A DNA stretch of 64,000 bases from Nannochloropsis oceanica (taxonomy: Eukaryota > Sar > Eustigmatophyceae > Eustigmatales > Monodopsidaceae): NCBI GenBank assembly GCA_004519485.1, contig CP038108.1, positions 372,001 through 436,000 on the forward strand, read 5' to 3'. Shown piece after piece: positions 10,447-19,602 of the stretch. The notes beneath the pieces are model-generated. The model had not been told where the DNA came from. It saw only the letters and a list, made by a program, of their open reading frames with translations, and did not search any database. The number at the start of each line of letters is the position of its first letter. Position 1 is the stretch's first letter. The position numbers and the translations under genes were made by a program.

Positions 10447-10721
10447 GCGTGTCCACCTGTGGGTGGGTGTAACGGTGGTGGAAGTGGGGGCAGTGTGCTG
10501 AGGGTGTCGGTGCTTTGAATGTGTGCATGGGCCGTCATAAAATGGGGCGGCCTGCGATTTGGGGAGGAGATCACCGTCAGGTGCACATGATAAAAGAGCT
10601 AAACACACCCTCCCCCTGAGCGTGCTAGAGCCCCTTAGATGCTCCAGATAGAAAAGCAAGGGAGAAGGAGCCTTGTCTTAGTCTTCGTGTCCCATGATGA
10701 TGCTCCGCTGCCCTGCTACTA

Positions 10722-12260
10722 TTGAAGGCCCATGTCCTCGCCCAGTTCTCACTCACCATTCCTAATGCCATTACACCACAAAACCAACACAGCCGCATGT
10801 ATCAGTACCCTGCTGCCCGGGATGATTTGAAACGTGACCATGGCCAGATCCAGGGCCAGGGCCAGGGTCCAGGCAAGCCCCCATCATCATTTCGTACCCC
10901 TTCGCCCACTCCTCCCCGCCGCACGGTCGTCTGTGCCCACGCCACCCTGCCATGCGTCCGTAGTCAGGCCTCGGGTGCAGCGCCGCCCCGAAAATCCCGC
11001 GTTACACCTCCAGATATGTCATTCTCGGCCCGAAGCCACCGTGCCGGCGTGGCGCACCGCGGCTTTGTTTATCCTCCCTTGAATCCGGCAGGAGATATGT
11101 GCGATGCGAGTGATCGTCCTTTGCTTTGCATGAGCTTGTCCAAGGACGAGACAGAGTTCGTAGTGGGGAGCGCAGACCATGCGTTATATGCGTATAGCCT
11201 GAAAACCTGTAAGCCTACCCGAAAATTATACACCAAGGCGCACGGACACATTGATTGGGTCTCGTGCGTGGCACACATGGACGACGGTCGAATTCTATCG
11301 GGAGGCGGGGACGGCAAGGTCTGCTGGTGGCCTGCAGCGCGATCTTCATCGTTTACAATGCGGGGAGGAGGTTCCATGGCAGGGTTAAGTGGCCAGTCTG
11401 CTACTTCCGGCAACAGCTTGACGGTGTCTGAGGACCTGGACGGGCACGCGAGCGCAGTCAGCAAGATATTGCCTGTGCCCAACTCACAAATGGCGTTCAG
11501 CAGTGGCTACGATGGGCTGATCAAGCTCTGGAATATGAAATCGAAGCGAACCCTTACTTTTGATGCGGGAAGTGCGAGCCGAGGCATTATCATGACCGGC
11601 GACAGCCCCGGTAGTGGGAATGCTCTGGACCCCGTGATGGACTTTTGCTTTGACGAGGACAAAGAGCAGCTCATAAGTGGAACACGCAAAGGCACGTGCA
11701 ATGTCTGGGATTTACAGACGGCCAATCAAGTGGGTGCGCTTAAGGCGGCACATCGCGGGCCCGTGTCGTGCATGATGCGATGGTCGGCCTCGATTATCGT
11801 TACAGGGGGCCAAGACGGCACTGTGAAGGTCTTTGATACCCGACGGGGCATACCTCTCGTTGCACACAAGGTAAACTGCCACATCGATCCTACGCAGGGC
11901 ACAACGGGTGCAGTATCGTGCTTGGAAAAGGCAGGTGGACTGTTGGCGACTGGCGGGGGGGATAATAGGGTTTGTCTGTTGGATCCGCGCATGAATTTCA
12001 AAGCGCTCCATGTCTTCAGAAATCATCATGCCCCAGTGTTCAGCTTGAAGTATACACTGGCGTCCGAAAGTCCAGTTTTGTTTACTGGAGCGGGGGACGG
12101 GGTGCTGCATTGTGTGAACTTGTTATCGCGCCAGGAACTGTATAGTTTGCAACCAACTCAGGGGGCTGTTCGTGCGATTGCCTCGACAACGCACTTAGAG
12201 GAGAATAAGAAGCTTGTCGTGGCATGTGAGGATGGTAAGGCTGTAATTTTTACGTTCTAA
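10722..12260 (+). CDS. WD40-repeat protein
   Basis: A single-exon frame of 512 residues ending at TAA 12258-12260. Residues 1 to about 120 are a disordered Pro/Gln/Gly-rich leader, so the real start could be the ATG at 10797 or at 11016. From about residue 130 to the end the protein is a run of WD40-type blades, with signatures such as 'FVVGSADHALYAYSLKT', 'ILSGGGDGKVCWWPA', 'AFSSGYDGLIKLWNMKSK', 'LISGTRKGTCNVWDLQTA', 'IVTGGQDGTVKVFDTRRG' and 'LATGGGDNRVCLLDPRM', enough for one seven-bladed propeller. Such proteins are interaction platforms; no additional domain or motif identifies a specific complex, so no gene name is offered. Confidence 0.85.
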   Translation: MKAHVLAQFSLTIPNAITPQNQHSRMYQYPAARDDLKRDHGQIQGQGQGPGKPPSSFRTPSPTPPRRTVVCAHATLPCVRSQASGAAPPRKSRVTPPDMSFSARSHRAGVAHRGFVYPPLNPAGDMCDASDRPLLCMSLSKDETEFVVGSADHALYAYSLKTCKPTRKLYTKAHGHIDWVSCVAHMDDGRILSGGGDGKVCWWPAARSSSFTMRGGGSMAGLSGQSATSGNSLTVSEDLDGHASAVSKILPVPNSQMAFSSGYDGLIKLWNMKSKRTLTFDAGSASRGIIMTGDSPGSGNALDPVMDFCFDEDKEQLISGTRKGTCNVWDLQTANQVGALKAAHRGPVSCMMRWSASIIVTGGQDGTVKVFDTRRGIPLVAHKVNCHIDPTQGTTGAVSCLEKAGGLLATGGGDNRVCLLDPRMNFKALHVFRNHHAPVFSLKYTLASESPVLFTGAGDGVLHCVNLLSRQELYSLQPTQGAVRAIASTTHLEENKKLVVACEDGKAVIFTF

Positions 12261-12328
12261 ATACGTTTTGCTCTAGCGCTTAGGTCAAAGGAAAGCCGTA
12301 GAGCGCGCGTCAAAAGCACAGCGAGAAC

Positions 12329-12487
12329 GGACTATACAGAAAGTTATGTAAGTTTTTTGCTCTTTTTATTTTTTGGGGGTTTTAAAGACCATAACGAGCC
12401 TTGTCACCGGCATAAACATATCTCCTTCTATCATATTTTGAGCACCAAAATAAGCCCGCCCCGCAAGACGGGGAAGCTGCCGGCATC
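12329..12487. repeat. Diverged direct repeat L1 (copy of the 3' end of array gene C)
   Basis: This stretch and 13671-13826 align over about 155 bp with scattered substitutions and small indels. On the minus strand both encode the same ending, 'GSFPV..GGLILVLKI' followed by TGA. L2 (13671-13826) is the real 3' end of gene C in the first array unit, so L1 is an older copy of that gene end lying outside the array, just downstream of the WD40 gene. Confidence 0.85.
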
Positions 12488-12826
12488 AGGCCACTGGCGT
12501 TTTCGCGGGACGATGACGCCATCCCGCTCTAAACAAGCCGCTCCTTTGGCTGCCGGTCATCCTGCGCCGACGAGTGGGACTGATGTGGAAGAGAAGTCTG
12601 CCCTCGAAGGACGACCTGAATATGGTAGGTAACGCTAGAGAGTTTGCGGAGGAAAACGCAGCATTACACGCATGGATGTATATACACACTGCCGATATGT
12701 GATTCACACATATTTACGGACACAGTCAAATCGTAAGTCAGCACAAAACATTTTGCTTGAACATTAAAACATAACTGCATGTAGATACATCGAAAGAAAT
12801 AAGCTAAGTGACATACGATACGTGAC
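12488..12826. other. Unassigned sequence between flank repeats
   Basis: About 340 bp without a convincing gene. A plus-strand open stretch (about 12357-12632) crosses the repeat boundary and has no protein-like character. Confidence 0.4.
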
Positions 12827-12965
12827 TTGTGCTTTTTACCTTTTCTTTCAACATTCTATTGTATAGTACTTTTTGGTAGCCCAGCAAAGTCGTCTCTCGC
12901 CCAAAAGACGTGGAGCCTCTATGAATACCTTTTACCGATACATCATGTCAAGGCAAAATGCTGGG
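12827..12965. repeat. Flank repeat X1 (homologous to sequence right of the array)
   Basis: Starts 'ACTTGTGCTTTTTACC' and aligns over about 135 bp with 38352-38485, which directly abuts the right edge of the tandem array. Shared landmarks are 'CTTTTCTTTCAA.ATTCTA.TGTATA' and, 100 bp on, 'ATGTCAAG.CAAA'. Divergence is clearly greater than between array units. Confidence 0.75.
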
Positions 12966-13180
12966 TGAGCCTCCGTACTCGCTATTTTTGGCCGCTCGAG
13001 ACTGATGGGCATCCGCGCGTGCAGGCCCGTCTTGCTGCAGAGATCCACCGCCCGTGATTTAAAGCATAACCGTCTCACCATTAACACTTTGCAAGTGAGC
13101 AAATAAAGGGCAAAAGATGTATATAAAAGCAACTGCTCCCCCTCTTGATCGACGTCCTGTCTAAGATCTGGCTCATTTGC

Positions 13181-13651
13181 CTAATCGCTATACTCCTCGT
13201 CGTTGTCTTGTTCGGGATAAAGTAGAGCGGCACGAGCAGAAGATTGCAAGGGCGCAGCAAGGACAGACGAGGACAGAGTACTGACTCTAGAAGATGCTGC
13301 TGTCTGATGGGAGCAAGCCACTCGAGATTCAGCCAAGAACGAGGTTGGATCGCCGCCGCCTCTTCCTGGTGTGAAAGGAGGCCTGGTCAGTCCTGGCAGG
13401 CCCCACATCAAAGTTGCTGATACCCCTGCGACACCCCCAGGGTCCAAATTATTTTGCAACCGCTCGCGTAGGCAGGGTCTCTGGGACTGCTCCAAAAAGT
13501 AGGCCACAGCACTTGCAAGCTTGCCGGCAAGGATGAGCTCCAAGCTCTCCCTCTTTAACGTATCCGACATGAGTGTCGGCGTCAAGCTTCTTGCAATCAC
13601 CGCGCAACATGTCCACGTAAAAGTCGTTGGTCGTACGAGACCATACGTCAC
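13181..13651 (-). CDS. Hypothetical protein, probably a fragment
   Basis: A minus-strand frame of up to 156 residues. The C-terminal ~115 residues read like protein: an amphipathic stretch ('SLELILAGKLASAVAYFLE', 'RPCLRERLQNNLDPG') followed by a Ser/Ala-rich linker and an acidic end. A second minus-strand frame upstream (13449-13670, 'VWSRTTNDFYVDMLRGDCK') also looks protein-like and overlaps it, so a frame change or unseen intron may join the two. It lies between flank repeats X1 and L2. No family recognised. Codon-level evidence is weak and it may be a remnant. Confidence 0.3.
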   Translation of the reverse strand: MTYGLVRPTTFTWTCCAVIARSLTPTLMSDTLKRESLELILAGKLASAVAYFLEQSQRPCLRERLQNNLDPGGVAGVSATLMWGLPGLTRPPFTPGRGGGDPTSFLAESRVACSHQTAASSRVSTLSSSVLAAPLQSSARAALLYPEQDNDEEYSD

Positions 13652-13670
13652 GCTCGTCCACAGAGGTCAC

Positions 13671-13826
13671 GAACTATACAGAAAGTTATGTAAGTTTTTT
13701 GCTCTTTTTACTTTTTAGGTTTTAGTCACCATTACGAGCCTTGTCACCGGCATAGTGACATCTCCTTCTATCATATTTTGAGCACCAAAATAAGCCCGCC
13801 CCACATGACAGGGAAGCTGCCGGAAT
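13671..13826. repeat. Diverged direct repeat L2 (3' end of full-length gene C)
   Basis: Partner of L1 (12329-12487). It includes the stop of the full-length C ORF (13771) and about 100 bp downstream of it, and marks the left limit of the region related to the array. Confidence 0.85.
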
Positions 13827-14199
13827 GTATGTCGTGGTCCGGATAAGGCAAATGGTCTCGTCCTGCCCGACCAGACATCCGTACCAAACTGTGCGTCCCA
13901 TCCCAACTCACACCAGCTTGCATCCTCGGCAAGTTAATAAAATTTCTGCCATCAACGTCGCTACCAAGTACTGCATTTTGTACCTGATGCCGGCATGGCT
14001 TAGTGACCTTACGTGCCGTCTTGCCTCCTGCTGCGTACACAACACACAAACAGGTCTTGATGCTCGCCTTATTTACAACACAACGCCATCTCCAGCACGG
14101 CTCTGTGGTGGCATTTCCTTGGTCATCAGGAGCATTTACCCAGGTCCACGACCCCGGTTTCATAAAATAACCTCCTCCCCCTTCTCCTACCGGCACCAT
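13771..14199 (-). CDS. Array gene C, full-length copy (unit 1)
   Basis: A 142-residue minus-strand ORF starting at an ATG in good context (GCCGATGG, 14197-14199). Its N-terminal part ('MVPVGEGGGGYFMKPGSWTW', 'NATTEPCWRWRCVVNKASIK', 'CVVYAAGGKTARK') is repeated in every array unit. Its C-terminal ~75 residues ('NAVLGSDVDGRNFINLPRMQ', 'RDHLPYPDHDI', 'GGLILVLKI') occur only here, because the repeated unit begins inside the gene at 14009. In all other units the frame runs instead into 21 unrelated residues ('NKPYRRGRRSLWILLSPALLP'). I recognise no family. This copy is the likely parent, the others truncated derivatives; the frame may also begin further upstream through the D region. Confidence 0.45.
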   Translation of the reverse strand: MVPVGEGGGGYFMKPGSWTWVNAPDDQGNATTEPCWRWRCVVNKASIKTCLCVVYAAGGKTARKVTKPCRHQVQNAVLGSDVDGRNFINLPRMQAGVSWDGTHSLVRMSGRAGRDHLPYPDHDIHSGSFPVMWGGLILVLKI

Positions 14200-15840
14200 C
14201 GGCCTCCGAGGCCCCCTCCTTCGACAAACAGCCGCGCTCTGCTTGCAGGCGGCGGGGGCTTGATTGCACAAGGTGGAAGCGGTGCTCAACTCAGAAGGGA
14301 GAAAAGAAGAGCTCGCTGGGTACATGTTTTTGGGAGCCCTCGTTATTGCATTGGTGGAGTATGAGTACCAACCCCTACTACCCCCATCTCTCCTTTACAA
14401 CCCCAGCCACTCTACATGTCTTTGCTTTGAACGTGTATTTTACACCTTCCTATTAAGCTACATAGGCTACCAGCAGCTAGCCCTTCTTCTCATCCTCCTC
14501 GGATACTCCGTTTCCTCCCCTTGTTTTATTTCTTGTCTTCGAAACTGCGGCCTGATAGGGCTCATAGTCTTCCGTGTGCGCAAGTTGGAGGTCGTGCTTG
14601 TACCGCTCTACCTCTGCCTTCCAGAAAAGCTCTGACAACTTTCGGTCGCTTTCGATACGAGCAATCTCCGTCGCCGCCTTGTCCTGGATACGCGCTCGGT
14701 CGCTTTCGATACTAGCAATCTCCGTCGCCGCCTTGTCCTGGATACGCGCTCGGTCGCTTTCGATACGAGCAATCTCCGTCGCCGCCTTCTCCTGGATACG
14801 AGCAACCTCCTTCGCCGCCTTCTCCTGGATACGAGCAACCTCCGACTTGCTCTCACTCTCGATGCGCTTTATCTCCATCTGGTCAAGATGGTGGACGCCG
14901 TAAGCGGTAGAGCCCGCAACCGCGGCCACCACACCAATGGGCTGGTAATCTCCCTTCAAGGGCTTTCCAGACTCCCCTCTACTGCTCGTGCGCGCCCCCG
15001 TGTCGGTAGCCGAGGAGAACGCCCCTCGCAGTACGCGACCCTTCCCTGTCGGCGTGTATGAATGCGCTCGTGCATGAGCACCTTGGCACCGGCCCTTGTC
15101 CGCACAACACAGATTGCACCTCAAACGAGATAGACGTGCAGAAAAAACGAACCAACATCCCTCGGGCAGTATGCGGTCGCGTGCACCAAACGTCCCTCCC
15201 CCCACCCCCACCCCTTACCAATAGCCACCAAGCCCTCCTTCCAAAATGCATTACAATATGCCACCTTACCTGAACGCGAAGCCACAACCCCTCTCCACAC
15301 CATGGCTCCAGCCTTCGTGGCAGAGCTCCAAAGCATGCTCCCAACGGTCCCTCTGGTGGTCGTGGTTGATGGAACCAGCAAGCAAGCAGTGCATGTTGTT
15401 ATGTGGGAAGGGACGGTGGATGTGTATGAGGTCGGTTTCCAAGCGCACAAAGAAGTATGCAAACCTGCCACAGCTTTACCCTCAAGCTCTCACTTCACAC
15501 ACGCTAGACCACAGAATAGAGGCCGCGCGCGGTGCCCATTACTCGTGCCAGAGGGAAAGACCAAAAAGGAGACGAGGTGGCTACCTTCATGATGATGCAT
15601 GGAGAGCAACGAACCCAGAATTCGAGGCCCCCACCAACACCAAGCCAGCCATAGACACCGACGCCGGCAAAACTGGAAGGGAAAAAAAACAAGAGAGCCA
15701 CGTGACAATCCTGTACGTGTGCGTGGCGGTGGTGGTGGTACACAATCACGTGCCGCACACAAGACTACGGCTAGGGGAGTAAAGCAGGACTAAGGAGGAT
15801 CCACAAACTTCTGCGGCCGCGGCGATAGGGCTTGTTGACC
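14009..15840. repeat. Array unit 1 (1832 bp)
   Basis: The leftmost unit, joined directly to the unique 3' part of gene C. It is the most divergent: a 39-bp in-frame gap in D (after 'VEA'), an interrupted poly-C (runs broken by T and A around 15194-15218), and a 1-bp difference upstream of A near 15141. A has 7 coil modules. Confidence 0.9.
14477..15193 (-). CDS. Array gene A, unit 1: membrane-anchored modular coiled-coil protein
   Basis: Representative description of gene A. On the minus strand the frame is open from the poly-C tract to a TAG at 14477. In order it encodes a basic Ser/Thr/Arg-rich leader, a short hydrophobic segment ('PIGVVAAVAGSTAYGVHHL'), 'DQMEIKRIESESKSE', a run of modules of 11 residues (type 'ARIQEKAATEV') and 7 residues (type 'ARIESDR'), the conserved 'RKLSELFWKAEVERYKHDLQ', and an Arg/Glu/Lys-rich tail ending 'EEDEKKG'. 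Eleven-residue spacing is typical of hendecad coiled coils. Unit 1 has 7 modules. Coding is supported because module gains and losses between units are always whole codons while the adjacent poly-C varies freely. The first in-frame ATG after the poly-C follows the hydrophobic segment, so a spliced 5' exon is likely; the true start is unresolved. No family recognised. Confidence 0.6.
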   Translation of the reverse strand, partial: TFGARDRILPEGCWFVFSARLSRLRCNLCCADKGRCQGAHARAHSYTPTGKGRVLRGAFSSATDTGARTSSRGESGKPLKGDYQPIGVVAAVAGSTAYGVHHLDQMEIKRIESESKSEVARIQEKAAKEVARIQEKAATEIARIESDRARIQDKAATEIASIESDRARIQDKAATEIARIESDRKLSELFWKAEVERYKHDLQLAHTEDYEPYQAAVSKTRNKTRGGNGVSEEDEKKG

Positions 15841-17852
15841 TTACGTGCCGTCTTGCCTCCTGCTGCGTACACAACACACAAACAGGTCTTGATGCTCGCC
15901 TTATTTACAACACAACGCCATCTCCAGCACGGCTCTGTGGTGGCATTTCCTTGGTCATCAGGAGCATTTACCCAGGTCCACGACCCCGGTTTCATAAAAT
16001 AACCTCCTCCCCCTTCTCCTACCGGCACCATCGGCCTCCGAGGCCCCCTCCTTCGACAAACAGCCGCGCTCTGCTTGCAGGCGGCGGGGGCTTGATTGCA
16101 CAAGGTGGAAGCGGAGTTGGCGGCGTTTGTGCGGAAGAGATACATGGAACAAGCGCACATCAACTCAGAAGGGAGAAAAGAAGAGCTCGCTGGGTACATG
16201 TTTTTGGGAGCCCTCGTTATTGCATTGGTGGAGTATGAGTACCAACCCCTACTACCCCCATCTCTCCTTTACAACCCCAGCCACTCTACATGTCTTTGCT
16301 TTGAACGTGTATTTTACATCTTCCTATTAAGCTACATAGGCTACCAGCAGCTAGCCCTTCTTCTCATCCTCCTCGGATACTCCGTTTCCTCCCCTTGTTT
16401 TATTTCTTGTCTTCGAAACTGCGGCCTGATAGGGCTCATAGTCTTCCGTGTGCGCAAGTTGGAGGTCGTGCTTGTACCGCTCTACCTCGGCCTTCCAGAA
16501 AAGCTCTGACAACTTTCGGTCGCTTTCGATACGAGCAATCTCCGTCGCCGCCTTGTCCTGGATACGCGCTCGGTCGCTTTCGATACTAGCAATCTCCGTC
16601 GCCGCCTTGTCCTGGATACGCGCTCGGTCGCTTTCGATACGAGCAATCTCCGTCGCCGCCTTCTCCTGGATACGAGCAACCTCCATCGTCGCCTTCTCCT
16701 TGATACGAGCAACCTTCGTCGCCGCCTTGTCCTGGATACGAGCAACATCCGACTTGCTCTCACCCTGGATTCGCGCACAGTCGCCCCCAATACGAGCAAC
16801 CTCCGTCGCCGCCTTCTCCTGGATACGAGCAACCTCCGACTTGCTCTCACTCTCGATGCGCTTTATCTCCATCTGGTCAAGATGGTGGACGCCGTAAGCG
16901 GTAGAGCCCGCAACCGCGGCCACCACACCAATGGGCTGGTAATCTCCCTTCAAGGGCTTTCCAGAATCCCCTCTACTGCTCGTGCGCGCCCCCGTGTCGG
17001 TAGCCGAGGAGAATGCCCCTCGCAGTACGCATCCCTTCCCTGTCGGCGTGTATGAATGTGCTCGTGCATGAGCACCTTGGCACCGGCCCTTGTCCGCACA
17101 ACACAGATTGCACCTCAAACGAGATAGACGTGCAGATAAAAACGAACCAACATCCCTCGGACAGTATGCGGTCGCGTGCACCAAACGTTCCCCCCCCCCC
17201 CCCCCCCCCCCCCCTCCCAACACCCCTTACCAATAGCCACCAAGCCCTCCTTCCAAAATGCATTACAATATGCCACCTTACCTGAACGGGAAGCCACAAC
17301 CCCTCTCCACACCATGGCTCCAGCCTTCGTGGCAGAGCTCCAAAGCATGCTCCCAACGGTCCCTCTGGTGGTCGTGGTTGATGGAACCAGCAAGCAAGCA
17401 GTGCATGTTGTTATGTGGGAAGGGACGGTGGATGTGTATGAGGTCGGTTTCCAAGCGCACAAAGAAGTATGCAAACCTGCCACAGCTTTACCCTCAAGCT
17501 CTCACTTCACACACGCTAGACCACAGAATAGAGGCCGCGCGCGGTGCCCATTACTCGTGCCAGAGGGAAAGACCAAAAAGGAGACGAGGTGGCTACCTTC
17601 ATGATGATGCATGGAGAGCAACGAACCCAGAATTCGAGGCCCCCACCAACACCAAGCCAGCCATAGACACCGACGCCGGCAAAACTGGAAGGGAAAAAAA
17701 ACAAGAGAGCCACGTGACAATCCTGTACGTGTGCGTGGCGGTGGTGGTGGTACACAATCACGTGCCGCACACAAGACTACGGCTAGGGGAGTAAAGCAGG
17801 ACTAAGGAGGATCCACAAACTTCTGCGGCCGCGGCGATAGGGCTTGTTGACC
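15841..17852. repeat. Array unit 2 (2012 bp, longest)
   Basis: Longest unit: A carries 11 coil modules and the poly-C tract is about 25 nt. The 87 extra coil residues relative to unit 3 (261 bp) plus one C explain the full 262-bp difference in length. Confidence 0.9.
16351..17189 (-). CDS. Array gene A, unit 2 (11 coil modules)
   Basis: The longest coil of the array: 105 residues of modules against 18 in the shortest copies. It includes variants not seen elsewhere ('ARIGGDC', 'ARIKEKATMEV', 'ARIQDKAATKV'). 5' end unresolved as in unit 1. Confidence 0.55.
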
Positions 17853-19602
17853 TTACGTGCCGTCTTGCCTCCTGCTGCGTACACAACACACAAACAGGTC
17901 TTGATGCTCGCCTTATTTACAACACAACGCCATCTCCAGCACGGCTCTGTGGTGGCATTTCCTTGGTGATCAGGAGCATTTACCCAGGTCCACGACCCCG
18001 GTTTCATAAAATAACCTCCTCCCCCTTCTCCTACCGGCACCATCGGCCTCCGAGGCCCCCTCCTTCGACAAACAGCCGCGCTCTGCTTGCAGGCGGCGGG
18101 GGCTTGATTGCACAAGGTGGAAGCGGAGTTGGCGGCGTTTGTGCGGAAGAGATACATGGAACAAGCGCACATCAACTCAGAAGGGAGAAAAGAAGAGCTC
18201 GCTGGGTACATGTTTTTGGGAGCCCTCGTTATTGCATTGGTGGAGTATGAGTGCCACCCCCTACTACCCCCATCTCTCCTTTACAACCCCAGCCACTCTA
18301 CATGTCTTTGCTTTGAACGTGTATTTTACATCTTCCTATTAAGCTACATAGGCTACCAGCAGCTAGCCCTTCTTCTCATCCTCCTCGGATACTCCGTTTC
18401 CTCCCCTTGTTTTATTTCTTGTCTTCGAAACTGCGGCCTGATAGGGCTCATAGTCTTCCGTGTACGCAAGTTGGAGGTCGTGCTTGTACCGCTCTACCTC
18501 TGCCTTCCAGAAAAGCTCTGACAACTTTCGGTCGCCCTCAATACGAGCAACCTCCGTCGCCGCCTTCTCCTGGATACGAGCAACCTCCGACTTGCTCTCA
18601 CTCTCGATGCGCTTTATCTCCATCTGGTCAAGATGGTGGACGCCGTAAGCGGTAGAGCCCGCAACCGCGGCCACCACACCAATGGGCTGGTAATCTCCCT
18701 TCAAGGGCTTTCCAGAATCCCCTCTACTGCTCGTGCGCGCCCCCGTGTCGGTAGCCGAGGAGAATGCCCCTCGCAGTACGCATCCCTTCCCTGTCGGCGT
18801 GTATGAATGTGCTCGTGCATGAGCACCTTGGCACCGGCCCTTGTCCGCACAACACAGATTGCACCTCAAACGAGATAGACGTGCAGATAAAAACGAACCA
18901 ACATCCCTCGGACAGTATGCGGTCGCGTGCACCAAACGTTCCCCCCCCCCCCCCCCCCCCCCCCTCCCAACACCCCTTACCAATAGCCACCAAGCCCTCC
19001 TTCCAAAATGCATTACAATATGCCACCTTACCTGAACGGGAAGCCACAACCCCTCTCCACACCATGGCTCCAGCCTTCGTGGCAGAGCTCCAAAGCATGC
19101 TCCCAACGGTCCCTCTGGTGGTCGTGGTTGATGGAACCAGCAAGCAAGCAGTGCATGTTGTTATGTGGGAAGGGACGGTGGATGTGTATGAGGTCGGTTT
19201 CCAAGCGCACAAAGAAGTATGCAAACCTGCCACAGCTTTACCCTCAAGCTCTCACTTCACACACGCTAGACCACAGAATAGAGGCCGCGCGCGGTGCCCA
19301 TTACTCGTGCCAGAGGGAAAGACCAAAAAGGAGACGAGGTGGCTACCTTCATGATGATGCATGGAGAGCAACGAACCCAGAATTCGAGGCCCCCACCAAC
19401 ACCAAGCCAGCCATAGACACCGACGCCGGCAAAACTGGAAGGGAAAAAAAACAAGAGAGCCACGTGACAATCCTGTACGTGTGCGTGGCGGTGGTGGTGG
19501 TACACAATCACGTGCCGCACACAAGACTACGGCTAGGGGAGTAAAGCAGGACTAAGGAGGATCCACAAACTTCTGCGGCCGCGGCGATAGGGCTTGTTGA
19601 CC
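17853..19602. repeat. Array unit 3 (1750 bp)
   Basis: A has the minimal 2 modules; poly-C about 24 nt. Shares 'CTTGGTGATCAGG' with units 4, 5, 6 and 9 where other units have 'CTTGGTCATCAGG'. Confidence 0.9.
18363..18940 (-). CDS. Array gene A, unit 3 (2 coil modules)
   Basis: Minimal form: one 11-residue and one 7-residue module ('ARIQEKAATEV', 'ARIEGDR') before 'KLSELFW'. Tyr replaces His in 'LQLAYTEDYEP', as in units 5-7. Confidence 0.55.

Noticed and set aside
15246-15782. 178-residue plus-strand ORF overlapping B (starts at 'MHYNMPPYL')
   Set aside because: Its first half runs out of frame across B, is rich in Trp, Ser and Gln, and looks like a shadow; only its C-terminal hydrophobic end might be a separate exon.
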